DNA of 64,000 bases from Methylobacterium sp. 10 (GTDB lineage Bacteria; Pseudomonadota; Alphaproteobacteria; Rhizobiales; Beijerinckiaceae). The stretch covers positions 3,652,035-3,716,034 of the forward strand of contig NZ_KI912577.1 of the NCBI RefSeq assembly GCF_000519085.1, read 5' to 3'. Positions 37,592 to 45,406 of the stretch are shown one piece after another. The notes beneath the pieces are model-generated. The model worked only from the letters and a program-made list of their open reading frames with translations. It was not told the DNA's origin and searched no databases. The position numbers and the translations under genes were made by a program. The stretch's first letter is position 1. The number at the start of each line of letters is the position of its first letter.

Positions 37592-37599
37592 GGCGGGCC

Positions 37600-37683
37600 T
37601 CAGAGGCGTTCGCAGAAGACGGCGTAGCCTGCGGCCAGGCCGAAGAAGGCGAGCCCCGTCGCGATGAAGACGATGTCGAGCAT
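37600..37683 (-). CDS. 27-residue membrane peptide heading the kdp operon
   Basis: The peptide MLDIVFIATGLAFFGLAAGY plus AVFCERL is one hydrophobic helix with a charged end. Peptides of this pattern (a short helix ending 'CERL' or 'CDRL') lie directly before kdpF in several alphaproteobacteria, as far as I recall. It is 8 bases upstream of the first kdpF ATG. The role is unknown; it could be a second KdpF-like lipid-side subunit. Too short for automatic calling. Confidence 0.65.
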   Translation of the reverse strand: MLDIVFIATGLAFFGLAAGYAVFCERL

Positions 37684-37731
37684 GGTCGGTCCGTTTCGGT
37701 TCGGGGGGCCGATGCATGACCGGCCTCGCCC

Positions 37732-37811
37732 GCGTCCAATGTGGACGCGAACCGCATTAGGGTTCGAGACGGAAGCGGGGACGATTCTATAAGGATCGCA
37801 TGAGGATCGCA
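37732..37811 (-). promoter_or_regulatory. Putative kdp promoter region with inverted and direct repeats
   Basis: GCGTCCA-ATG-TGGACGC at 37732-37748 is a perfect 7-bp inverted repeat. AGGATCGCA occurs twice at 37792 and 37803, 11 bases apart, on the same DNA face. Either could bind KdpE or another regulator. Regulation by KdpE is known for kdp operons; assignment to these sites is inference. Confidence 0.4.
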
Positions 37812-37860
37812 GGGGTCGCCACCTGTCCCCGGGACGGGGCGATTCAGTCCGCGGGCAGGG

Positions 37861-38778
37861 TCATGCGCAGGACGATGCGCTGCCCGCCGGGATTCGGCTC
37901 TGTGCGGCAGGCGTCTCCCCCACAGCAAGGAGGAACGGGAGAAGGATGGCGGTGAACGCCTCCGGATGCGAGTAGTTGATCCCGTGGGCCGCTCCCGGAA
38001 TGACCGCGAGACGGCCCTGGGGCAGGGAGCCTGCGAGCCTCACGACGAACGCATGGGGGACGATGTAGTCACGCGTGCCCCAAACCACGAGCGTTGGCTG
38101 GCTGACCCGCAGCGCCTTCTCGCCGATGCGGTTGTCGACCATGCTCCGCAAGGTCAGGACGTAGCGGCCGATCCCACCGCGGGCATAGTCGGCGAGCGCC
38201 ACCCAGGCGAGGGACCAGCGCTCGAACGGCGCGATGGCGAAGAAGCCGACGATCTGCCGGACCAGGTTACGCGCCTCCGGGTCCGGCGTGGGCCCCTGCA
38301 ACACGAGGCGGTCCACGAGTTGGGGGTGAACGAGGGCCAGTTCGACCAACACCTCGCAGCCGAGCGAATTGCCGATAAAGGCTGCGCGCGTCACCCCGAC
38401 CGCTTGCATGCAGGTCGCCAATGCATCCGCGAGTTCGCGAACCGTGAGCGCTCGGCGAGGCTTCTCGCTCAAGCCGAAGCCGGGCAGGTCCGGAGCATAG
38501 ACCTCGAAATGAGGGGCGAGATGCCTCGCGAGCGGGATCATGTAGCGGCTCGACATCCCGAGCCCGTGGACGAGGATCACGGGGAGGCGGTCATCCGGTA
38601 CAGCATCGACCGAGACGCGGGCATGCATCGTCCTGCCATCGACGCGGATCCGCCTCGCTGCGAGCCGGCCCAGATGTGCGCTCCGGTCCCGGCTGACACG
38701 CCGCCGAACCAGGGATTTCACCAGAGCCAGACCGGCCAGGATGCCGCCCGCCGTCACGAGGATCCACCGCAGGGACAC
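37861..38778 (-). CDS. Alpha/beta hydrolase
   Basis: 305 residues. One N-terminal membrane anchor (LVTAGGILAGLALVKSLV), then an alpha/beta-hydrolase core: LPVILVHGLGMSSRYMIPLA (oxyanion HG), FIGNSLGCEVLVELAL with nucleophile Ser near residue 138, VVWGTRDYIVPHAF with the acid Asp near 230, and IPGAAHGINYSHPEAF with the His near 258. The GNSLG nucleophile elbow fits esterase or C-C hydrolase members. Substrate unknown. Reads in the same direction as kdp but lies upstream of its promoter region. Confidence 0.85.
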   Translation of the reverse strand: MSLRWILVTAGGILAGLALVKSLVRRRVSRDRSAHLGRLAARRIRVDGRTMHARVSVDAVPDDRLPVILVHGLGMSSRYMIPLARHLAPHFEVYAPDLPGFGLSEKPRRALTVRELADALATCMQAVGVTRAAFIGNSLGCEVLVELALVHPQLVDRLVLQGPTPDPEARNLVRQIVGFFAIAPFERWSLAWVALADYARGGIGRYVLTLRSMVDNRIGEKALRVSQPTLVVWGTRDYIVPHAFVVRLAGSLPQGRLAVIPGAAHGINYSHPEAFTAILLPFLLAVGETPAAQSRIPAGSASSCA

Positions 38779-39140
38779 ACGCGTCTTCCCGTTTCCGCCA
38801 GTTTCAGCAATGGGCGCTTTCTAAGCAGGTTCGCATTGGCCAGCCAACGCTTCACCTCGCTCAGGTCTTTGACGTGTCGCAGGTTTTGGGACGCAAAACC
38901 GGTGATTCCTTTTGCTGACCTGCTCAGCGGCAACGAAATCATCTCGTGCGGCCGGTTTGAGTCGAATGCCGCCAGTCTACTTTCGAGGCCCGTCCGTTGC
39001 AGAGCGGATCGTCGATCTCCGCAGGGCGCTGCACCGCTCGCGCTCACGATCCCCTTCATCTGAACGCTGGACGGTGGCAGCGACGCATTGTAGGCGTCCG
39101 CGGCGGAGGCAGGGTTGCCGCACCAGACGAGGTCAGCCTC
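38779..39140. other. Intergenic stretch between divergent genes
   Basis: 362 bases between the hydrolase start and the HAD gene. No supported gene, repeat or RNA; it must hold both promoters. Confidence 0.4.
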
Positions 39141-39701
39141 TTGAACAAGCATGGAGGCGCGGCACCGCTGACGGTCTACCTCGACGTCGACGGCGTCGTA
39201 ACGACGGTCGGCTATCAACGGCAGGCCGGCAAGGACAGACTCAATCCGGCCCAGGTCGCCCTCGTCGCCGGCTTGGTCAGAGACTTCGATGCAAAGGTGG
39301 TCGTCTCATCGACATGGCGCGTCGACGATTGCCGTCCGACCCTGGTCGAAGCCGGCCTTCCCGAGGACTGCTTTCACCCCGACTGGTGTACGGCCATCCT
39401 GCCGACGAGTCGGGATGCCGAGAGGGGCGGGATGCTCCCCGCCGAGCGGGCCAGGCGCGGCGACGAGATCGCCGAGCACGCCACCCGGAACCACATCACG
39501 CACTATCTCATTCTCGACGATGTCGAAGTTGGACCCGTCCATACAGGTCGGCACGTCCGTCCCGTCGCCGAGCACGGACTCCGCGAAGCGGATGATCTCC
39601 TGGCCCGGACGCTGCTGGCTGGGATGGAGGATGCGCGACGGATGATGGGTCAGACTGGCTCATTCCACGTACCCGCCGATTTACGCTCCAGCAGGTATTG
39701 A
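39141..39701 (+). CDS. HAD-like protein of the Swiss-Army-Knife RNA-repair type
   Basis: 186 residues from TTG 39141 with GAGG upstream; no ATG is available. Motif I is VYLDVDGVVTTVG, with the catalytic Asp pair, near residue 14. Motif II/III region KVVVSSTWRVDDCRPTLVEA near residue 48 carries the Ser/Thr and Arg, and YLILDDVEVG near residue 123 the second acidic pair. The 'SSTWR' plus 'LDDxE' combination is characteristic of the HAD domain described for Swiss Army Knife RNA repair proteins (PF18143). A polynucleotide phosphatase role is possible; no ligase partner is present. The 39888 gene lies downstream in the same direction. Confidence 0.7.
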   Translation: MNKHGGAAPLTVYLDVDGVVTTVGYQRQAGKDRLNPAQVALVAGLVRDFDAKVVVSSTWRVDDCRPTLVEAGLPEDCFHPDWCTAILPTSRDAERGGMLPAERARRGDEIAEHATRNHITHYLILDDVEVGPVHTGRHVRPVAEHGLREADDLLARTLLAGMEDARRMMGQTGSFHVPADLRSSRY

Positions 39702-39887
39702 ACTTTTTGAGGGCTCGGGTCATTCCATGACAGTGGAGTGACACCCGCGTCACGCTGCCCCCGACATCGACAAGGTCTCTCGACCTTTGCTGGACACGCC
39801 CGTCCGGCTCCTCCCTGACGCTGCACATGTGCGGCGTCCGAGAGCGCGTCGCGTCGGATCGTCGAATGGCAGGAAGGAGTGGCTGCA

Positions 39888-40625
39888 ATGTTTGGGTTCG
39901 GAAATCGGGGCGATACGTCCAGTCCTTCGCTTGCCGCCCTGGGCATCGTCGAATTGTCGGCCGCCAAGGCCTATGCTGCGCTCGTTGCCTCCGGCTGGTC
40001 CGAAATCGGTTTCGGGTACCACGGCACCGTCCATGCGCATCCGGACCACCCGGACGTGGTCGTGCGCTTCGCGCGCAAGGCCGACGGGTTCGGCGACTAT
40101 GCGGCCCTGCTTCGCAGAGGGTTCTCGGGCTCGGACGGACCGCACGCTCCCCGTGTCCACGACCTGCATGTCAGCCGCTGCGGTGCGCTGATGACCGTGG
40201 GCGCGCGGCTGACCGACCCCGCGCGCGACGTGTGGTGGCTGGCCTATGCCCACGCCGTCATCGCGGACTATCCTGGCCTCGCGATGGACGAGGGCGTCCG
40301 CGACCGGTTCAAGGTGGAATGGCCGGCGCACGAACCCCGAATCGATCATTCGAGCTTCGACGGCATCCGAGAGGCCTTCCGGGCCGCTTGGCCCGGATAC
40401 GAAGCCTATGTCGCTCAACTCCGCTCTGTGTCGCCACAGCAGCTCGACCCGAATATCGGCAACGTTCTTGTCGGCAGCGACGGCAGCCCTGTGGTGAACG
40501 ATCCGCTGTGTGACGACGGATACGGCCTGTGGCGCTCGCCGAGCGCGCGCATGCTGGGCCGCTGCATGGATATCCTGCGTCGGCTGGCGGGCAACGCATT
40601 CAACAGAGCACCCATTCCAGCCTGA
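39888..40625 (+). CDS. Unclassified protein with kinase-like fold signatures
   Basis: 245 residues from ATG 39888 (AAGGAG upstream). IGFGYHGTVHAHPDHPDVVV near residue 42 looks like a glycine-rich loop followed by a strand (DVVVRFA, with Arg or Lys as ATP contact). LDPNIGNVLVGSDGSPVVND near residue 190 looks like a catalytic loop (D-x3-N) and a metal-binding Asp. I know no named family with this exact form; phage-type and aminoglycoside-phosphotransferase-like kinases share the pattern. The protein is soluble. Function is a guess from the motifs. Confidence 0.55.
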   Translation: MFGFGNRGDTSSPSLAALGIVELSAAKAYAALVASGWSEIGFGYHGTVHAHPDHPDVVVRFARKADGFGDYAALLRRGFSGSDGPHAPRVHDLHVSRCGALMTVGARLTDPARDVWWLAYAHAVIADYPGLAMDEGVRDRFKVEWPAHEPRIDHSSFDGIREAFRAAWPGYEAYVAQLRSVSPQQLDPNIGNVLVGSDGSPVVNDPLCDDGYGLWRSPSARMLGRCMDILRRLAGNAFNRAPIPA

Positions 40626-40809
40626 TCGCGGGGGCGACTTTCATAGGGCGGCACCGGTGCGTCGGACCGGGAGCGGGGACATCGACAACGATGTCATCCT
40701 GAGAGACCCTCATTCGAGGATGCACGACACCGCGGCATCATCAATCGCCCCTCCCGGGGAGGGACGAGGATCGTTCGCCACGATAGGACCGAGCCGGACA
40801 CGGCAAATT

Positions 40810-41060
40810 CGAACCGCTCCGGATTTCTTGGAGGCTCCAACTCTCGGGAGGATGGAGTCCCGCGCAGCGAACAGCCCCCTTTTCGCCTGAAGACCGCGAG
40901 CGCGCGATCCCGATGGTGGTTCGACACCTTCCGCCTGCTCGAACCCATCGGCAAGATCCCTCCCGCCGAAGCCGACGCGCGCGACCATACTCAGAACACG
41001 GTGCAAGCCTTGGCCGCCCGACCCAAACCAGATCGCCGCCGGGAAACCCTGAGCGGTTCA
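40810..41060 (+). mobile_element. Internally deleted IS3-family element (MITE-like, 251 bp)
   Basis: The left end CGAACCGCTCCGGATTTCTT (then GGAGGCTCC) and the right end, read inward from 41060 as TGAACCGCTCAGGGTTTCCC, form imperfect terminal inverted repeats. The left 45 bases resemble the left end of the IS3 copy at 45456. The interior joins a trace of orfA to the C-terminus of an IS3 orfB (RLLEPIGKIPPAEADAR). The transposase middle is gone. The outermost TGA of the right end is the stop codon of the LysR gene. Confidence 0.75.
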
Positions 41061-41954
41061 TCCCATGGGGAAGGCCAGCTGTGCGATGAGCCACCGGCCC
41101 GCCGGACCCGGTGGGCGCTCGATGGGGTAGACCGCCCACATCGGCAGGAACAAACCGCTCTTGGGGAGGGCGGCGATGTCCAGCCGCACGAGGCGGCCGT
41201 TAGCCAAGTCATCCGCGACGACGTCCAGGGGCATTCCACCCCAGCCGAGGCCCGAGCGCAGGAAGGCGTGCTTCGCCCCGAGATCCGCCAGCCGCCAGGT
41301 CCTCGGCGAGAACACGCCGAACTCGCGCCCCTTGGTCAGCTCACTCCGGTCGGTCAACACCAGCTGGACATGCTCGGCGAGGTCGGCCGTGGGGATCGTC
41401 CCGGTCCGGCGGGCCAGCGGATGCGTGGGTGAGGCGACCATCACCAACTCGATCTGGCACAAGGGCTCGCGCGCCAGTTCGGGGGGCAGCAGGGGCGTGG
41501 CCCCCGCGACCGCGAAGGCGCAGCGTCCGTCGAGAACCGGCGCGATCACCGCACCGAGGGTCTCGACCTGAATGCGCAGGGGGGTCGATGGGAATGCCGG
41601 TTGGAACGCGACCACGGCGGCCGTGAGCACCTGGATCGGGAACAGGACGTCGAGCACGATGCTGACCTCCGGCTCCAGGCCACCGGCGAGATCCCTGGCC
41701 CGCGCCTTGAAGGTTTCGGCGGCCGCCACCGTCGCACGGGCATGGGCAAGCAACACGCTGCCGGCCTCGGTCAGGACCGGATAGCGGCTGGAGCGATCGA
41801 ACAGCTTGATGCCGGACTGGGCCTCGAGGTTGGCCATCGATTGGCTGACGAGGGACTGCGCGCGCCCGAGCTTGCGCCCGGCCGCCGAAAAGCTTCCGCT
41901 GTCGACGGCGGCGACGAAGGTTCGCAACTGGTCGAGGGTGAGTTGATCGAGCAT
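41058..41954 (-). CDS. LysR-family transcriptional regulator
   Basis: 298 residues, the normal LTTR size. The N-terminal HTH reads LDQLRTFVAAVDSGSFSAAG then RKLGRAQSLVSQSMANLEAQ. The effector domain starts near residue 90 (VSIVLDVLFPIQVLTAAVVA). The stop TGA at 41060-41058 consists of the first bases of the IS3-derived inverted repeat, so the original C-terminus may have been a few residues longer. It is divergent from the DoxX/LLM genes, whose expression it probably controls. Confidence 0.92.
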   Translation of the reverse strand: MLDQLTLDQLRTFVAAVDSGSFSAAGRKLGRAQSLVSQSMANLEAQSGIKLFDRSSRYPVLTEAGSVLLAHARATVAAAETFKARARDLAGGLEPEVSIVLDVLFPIQVLTAAVVAFQPAFPSTPLRIQVETLGAVIAPVLDGRCAFAVAGATPLLPPELAREPLCQIELVMVASPTHPLARRTGTIPTADLAEHVQLVLTDRSELTKGREFGVFSPRTWRLADLGAKHAFLRSGLGWGGMPLDVVADDLANGRLVRLDIAALPKSGLFLPMWAVYPIERPPGPAGRWLIAQLAFPMG

Positions 41955-41973
41955 CCATCAGTCCAGATGATGG
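41955..41973. promoter_or_regulatory. LysR-type T-N11-A dyad
   Basis: CCATCA-GTCCAGA-TGATGG directly before the LysR start. T41958 and A41970 give the T-N11-A box, with dyad arms ATCA/TGAT. It lies between the divergent LysR and DoxX genes, the usual place for an LTTR recognition site. Confidence 0.5.
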
Positions 41974-42079
41974 GACGCATCGAAAGATAGAGGCTTCGGT
42001 GGGAGATGGAAGAAGCCTAGGACTTCCGCTCACAGCCAAGCCGCATCCGCGGTCGGCCACCTCGAACCGGATGTCCATC

Positions 42080-42478
42080 ATGTCCCAGACCCTTACGGAT
42101 TCGCCTGCTCCGTCGCGCAAGCTCACCATCGTCGCCTGGTCGCTGCAGGTGCTGCTCGCCCTGGTGTTCCTCGCCGCAGGCGGTGCCAAGCTCGCCGGAG
42201 TGCCGATGATGGTGCAGGTCTATGATCTCATCGGCATGGGCCAATGGTTCCGCATCGTCACCGGTCTCGTGGAAGTCGCCGGTGCCATCGCCCTGCTGAT
42301 CCCCGGATACGCCGCCTTCGCTGCGCTATGGCTGACCTGCACCATGGCCGGTGCCATCGTGGCCCACCTCACCGTCCTGCCCACGCCCGCCGCCCCGGCT
42401 GCCGTGCTGCTCGCCCTGACGGCGACCTTGGCCTGGCTGCGCCGGGATCAGATCCTGACGGTTGTCGGCCGCCGCTGA
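42080..42478 (+). CDS. DoxX-family membrane protein
   Basis: 132 residues from ATG 42080 (ATG 42071, three codons earlier, is possible). Four membrane helices: IVAWSLQVLLALVFLAAGGA with the DoxX-typical GxxKL (AAGGAKLAG), IVTGLVEVAGAIALLIPGYA, AALWLTCTMAGAIVAHLTVL and AAVLLALTATLAWLR. DoxX-like proteins of this size often sit next to oxidoreductases, function unresolved. It forms a unit with the LLM gene 138 bases downstream, across a strong hairpin. Confidence 0.87.
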   Translation: MSQTLTDSPAPSRKLTIVAWSLQVLLALVFLAAGGAKLAGVPMMVQVYDLIGMGQWFRIVTGLVEVAGAIALLIPGYAAFAALWLTCTMAGAIVAHLTVLPTPAAPAAVLLALTATLAWLRRDQILTVVGRR

Positions 42479-42548
42479 GCGCTTGCCTGTCGGGAGATCC
42501 GCCGGCGGGCATCGACTTCCCCTTTCGACGATGAATGATGCAGGGCCT

Positions 42549-42578
42549 GCGCGGTGGGTCGGACATGACCCACCGCGC
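42549..42578 (+). terminator. Strong hairpin between doxX and LLM genes
   Basis: GCGCGGTGGGTC and GACCCACCGCGC form a perfect 12-bp stem around GGACAT, followed by pyrimidine-rich CTCTTCTTTCC. It ends 38 bases before the LLM start, so it could terminate doxX or regulate the LLM gene by attenuation. Confidence 0.7.
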
Positions 42579-42616
42579 CTCTTCTTTCCGCAGTCAAGCA
42601 CGACAGGTCATCCGTC

Positions 42617-43663
42617 ATGGAACTCGGTATCGACAGCTTCGCCGTCACGCTCCCCGACCCGAAGACGGGCCGCACCGTCACGGGGACGGAACGGATGGAA
42701 CGCCTGCTTGCCGAGGTCGAGGTCGCCGACCGGGCCGGGCTCGACGTGTTCGGCATCGGCGAACATCATCGGGGGGAATTCCTCGACTCCGCACCCGCCA
42801 TCATCCTCGCCGCGGCGGCGGCGCGCACCAGCCGCATCCGCCTGACGAGCGCCGTCACCGTGCTCAGTGCGGCCGATCCGGTCCGCGTCTTCCAGGAATT
42901 CGCCACCCTCGACCTGATCGCCAAGGGGCGGGCCGAGATCGTGGTCGGACGCGGCTCTTTCGGCGAGGCCTACCCCCTCTTCGGCTTCGCCGCAGAGGAT
43001 TACGACGCGCTGTTCGTCGAGAAGCTGGACCTGCTCCTGGCACTGCGCGAACGGACCCACGTCACCTGGCGCGGCCGTTTCCGGCCGCCGCTGACCGGTC
43101 AGGGTGTCTACCCGCGCCCCCACCAGGAGACGCTTCCGGTCTGGATCGGTGTGGGCGGGACCCCGGCCTCCTTCGCCCGCGCGGGCACCCTCGGCCTGCC
43201 GCTGATGGTGGCCATCATCGGCGGCAGCTTCCAGCGTTTCCGTCCCCTGGTCGACCTCTACCGCGAGGCCGGCCGCCAAGCGGGCCATGCACCGGACGTA
43301 TTGAAGGTCGGCGTGCATGCCATCGGTTTCGTCGCCGACACCGACCGGGCCGCGCAGGAGGCGTTCTATCCCGGCTGGGCCCAGCTCTTCGGGAAGATCG
43401 GGGCGGAACGGGGATGGCCGAACACGAATCAACGTGAGCAATTCGAAGCCCTGTGCGGTCCCTACGGCGCCTACCTGATCGGCGCCCCGGATACGGTTGC
43501 GGCGAAGGCTCTGGCGGCCAGCGCAGCTTTGGGCGGCATCTCCCGCCTGACCTTCCAGATGAGCTCGGCGATGCAGGAGCCGGACGCCATGCAGCGCTCG
43601 ATCACCCTGCTAGGCACCGAAGTGATGCCGCGGATCAAGGCGGAACGCGCGGAGACGGCGTGA
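42617..43663 (+). CDS. LLM-class flavin-dependent oxidoreductase
   Basis: 348 residues. It shows the bacterial-luciferase-like barrel of the smaller type: ADRAGLDVFGIGEHHRGEFL near residue 40 (EHH motif), TSAVTVLSAADPVRVFQEFA near 80, and GRAEIVVGRGSFGEAYPLFG near 113. The segment LPVWIGVGGTPASFARAGTL follows near 175. It is closest to the general LLM oxidoreductases rather than the NtaA branch of the 3268 gene. The flavin donor and substrate are unknown. Control by the divergent LysR is likely from layout. Confidence 0.88.
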   Translation: MELGIDSFAVTLPDPKTGRTVTGTERMERLLAEVEVADRAGLDVFGIGEHHRGEFLDSAPAIILAAAAARTSRIRLTSAVTVLSAADPVRVFQEFATLDLIAKGRAEIVVGRGSFGEAYPLFGFAAEDYDALFVEKLDLLLALRERTHVTWRGRFRPPLTGQGVYPRPHQETLPVWIGVGGTPASFARAGTLGLPLMVAIIGGSFQRFRPLVDLYREAGRQAGHAPDVLKVGVHAIGFVADTDRAAQEAFYPGWAQLFGKIGAERGWPNTNQREQFEALCGPYGAYLIGAPDTVAAKALAASAALGGISRLTFQMSSAMQEPDAMQRSITLLGTEVMPRIKAERAETA

Positions 43664-43750
43664 CCGAGAAGGTCGCCTTCGGCATCGCCTGACATCTCTG
43701 GCCTTTCGACAGCCGCCAGCAGAGGGCAGCCCACCCATCGAAGCACGACC

Positions 43751-44096
43751 ATGACCGACGCCATGGTCAGGCCGACGATCTACCTCAAGGCTGGCCGCCC
43801 GTTCTGCCTGAAGGTCCGCCTGTTCCTGCTCGAATCCGGCCAACTGGTTCATGTCGACCTGCGCGCGTTCGTCCCCAGGGGCGAGGAGAGAAAGAGACAG
43901 CGATCCGCAATCTCCTCGCGCCCGCGGTCGAGACGGTGACGTTCCCGACGGCCGAACTCACGCCTGGCCGGTTCACGACCGAGTCCGATGCGATCGTTGC
44001 CCATCTCGCCAAGCGCGCCTGCGTCGAACCCGATGCCCTTCCGACCGACCGGTCCTATCTCGACGGGCTCTACCAATCCCTGCAGACGCCCTAACG
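43751..44096 (+). pseudogene. Glutathione S-transferase-like gene, frameshifted
   Basis: The start MVRPTIYLKAGRPFCLKVRL carries a CPFC-like thioredoxin-fold N-terminus (here RPFC). Around 43890 the reading frame changes. The continuation in the next frame reads LLAPAVETVTFPTAELTPGR then ESDAIVAHLAKRACV, the 'ESxAIxxYL' motif of GST N-terminal domains. It stops at 44096 without the helical domain. A frameshift plus truncation explains this best; a sequencing error is the alternative for the shift. Confidence 0.55.
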
Positions 44097-44102
44097 CGAG
44101 AA

Positions 44103-44490
44103 CCTGCAACTCGAGAAGCAGTCGCCGATCTGGTCGCGGACATCGCGAAAGTGCCGCGCGAGAAGTACGACCCCTATCTCACGCCCGATCTACTTGGCCG
44201 TGTGATCGCGAACAATCGCATCGATGCTCCGGCGCTTCCGACGCTGGCGACATCGCTCGTAGCCGCCCATCGGTAGCGGCCCTTGCCGGTGCCTTGGGTG
44301 TCCGGGAAATGGAAGGACGACGTTTGGGCGATCGCCGAGATCTTTGGTCGGGATGACCGCCCTTCAATCGAACAGGTGCGTGCGACCCGCGAGTTCGCCT
44401 AAAACGCAACCGCGGCGGAAATCGCGAATCGGATTGACAGCCTGACGGCCCATGCGAACGATCACCTACGTCCGCCGGCATCGTTAGGGC
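44103..44490 (+). pseudogene. Decayed coding remnants, unassigned
   Basis: Two protein-like pieces occur in different frames: AVADLVADIAKVPREKYDPY followed by LTPDLLGRVIANNRID (stop 44274), and WKDDVWAIAEIFGRDDRPSI followed by EQVRATREFA with a stop, then readable again (NATAAEIANRIDSL). They look like parts of one or two broken genes next to the tRNA; I cannot name the family. Confidence 0.35.
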
Positions 44491-44544
44491 CGATAGCGTC
44501 ACGTCATAAAAATGCTAGCAATAACAATCTTTTATCGGCACAGC

Positions 44545-44634
44545 TGGCGGAAGGGGTGGGATTCGAACCCACGGTGGAGTTGCCCCCACGGCGGTTTTCA
44601 AGACCGCTGCCTTAAACCACTCGGCCACCCTTCC
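44545..44634 (-). tRNA. tRNA-Ser (anticodon UGA)
   Basis: The minus strand from 44634 reads GGAAGGGTGGCCGAGTGG at the 5' end. It has an anticodon loop CTTGAAA (TGA), a long variable arm (GTGGGGGCAACTCCAC), GGTTCGAATCC in the T-arm and acceptor partner CCCTTCC, then discriminator G and encoded CCA. Its 90-nt length and large variable arm are typical for serine. Its 5' 37 bases are duplicated at 49278-49314. Confidence 0.96.
44598..44634. repeat. Attachment-site repeat, left copy (inside tRNA-Ser)
   Basis: 37 bases from the anticodon loop to the 5' end of the tRNA gene, identical to 49278-49314 and in the same orientation. Confidence 0.85.
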
Positions 44635-44690
44635 AAGCCATTGCAAAGACTAGATAATCTACCTTTGCCGATGCCTGGGCTCTTCGTCAG

Positions 44691-44712
44691 TTGCTACCGG
44701 ATTGCTACCCAA
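44691..44712. repeat. Putative integrase arm-type site, left
   Basis: TTGCTACC-GGA-TTGCTACCC-AA: a direct repeat of TTGCTACC, repeated near the other island end at 49137-49159. Confidence 0.5.
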
Positions 44713-44784
44713 TCATCCGGCCGCCTTGTCTATGGCGGCGCGCATGGCAGCGTCAACCTTCGCGGCGGCATCCTTCAGTCCCAT
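44713..44784 (-). pseudogene. Possible C-terminal remnant of an integrase
   Basis: Behind the IS3 break the frame reads KDAAAKVDAAMRAAIDKAAG and stops at 44713, directly beside the arm-type repeat and near the attachment site, where a tyrosine integrase gene would end. The identification rests on position, not on a catalytic motif. Confidence 0.3.
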
Positions 44785-45118
44785 CGCCCGCATCAGCCGC
44801 GCGACGGTACAACGGGCCACCACGATCCTGTCCCGGCCGAGCTGCCGCCAGACTTTCCGTACGCCGTAGACGTGGAAGTTCGCCTCGAACACGCGCCGTA
44901 TCTCGACCATCAGCGCCGCGTCGCTCCTGGCTCGTGCCGGTCGCCTGCCGGGATTGGCACGCCGCGCGGCATGGGCATGGTACGTCGACGGGGCGGTCGG
45001 CAGCACCCTGCAGATCGGCTCGACCCCGTAGACGGCCCGATGGTCGTCGATGAACGCGATCATGTCCGCGACCGGCGGTCGAGCTCGGCAAACGCAAAAT
45101 ACGCCGACGCCTTCCTCA
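44784..45118 (-). pseudogene. IS3 orfB, N-terminal part only
   Basis: The translation includes MIAFIDDHRAVYGVEPICRV and VYGVRKVWRQLGRDRIVVAR then CTVARLMRAMGL, the HTH_21 region that precedes the rve integrase core in IS3 orfB. A normal 'EILRKASAYFAFAELDRR' lead is visible in yet another frame before a TGA, so frame changes add to the truncation. No DDE residues remain, so it cannot transpose. Confidence 0.75.
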
Positions 45119-45406
45119 GGATCTCGCTGCGCGGTCCTTCGGTTCGTTGGCTTGGCGCAGTTCACGGTTCTCGCGCTCCAACGCTTTGATCCGCTCGCGC
45201 TCGTCCGTGGTCGGGCCGCCTCGCATGCCCTGATCACGCTCGGACTGCCGGATCCAGTTCCGGAGCGTCTCCCCCGAACCGCCGATCTTGGCCGCGATCG
45301 AATTGATCGCCGCCCATTGTGAGGCATGCTCGCCTTGATGATCCAGGACCATCCGCACCGCGCGGGCACGGACCTCAGGGGAATACGGTGGGGTTCGCTT
45401 CGTCAT
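45116..45406 (-). CDS. IS3-family transposase OrfA
   Basis: 96 residues. It is an HTH_Tnp_1 protein (YSPEVRARAVRMVLDHQGEH, then SIAAKIGGSGETLRNWIRQS) followed by a leucine-zipper-like heptad (ERIKALERENRELRQAN), the usual OrfA layout that dimerises and binds the inverted repeats. The ending differs from family members after RQANE, consistent with the frame damage at the orfA/orfB junction. Confidence 0.85.
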   Translation of the reverse strand: MTKRTPPYSPEVRARAVRMVLDHQGEHASQWAAINSIAAKIGGSGETLRNWIRQSERDQGMRGGPTTDERERIKALERENRELRQANEPKDRAARS

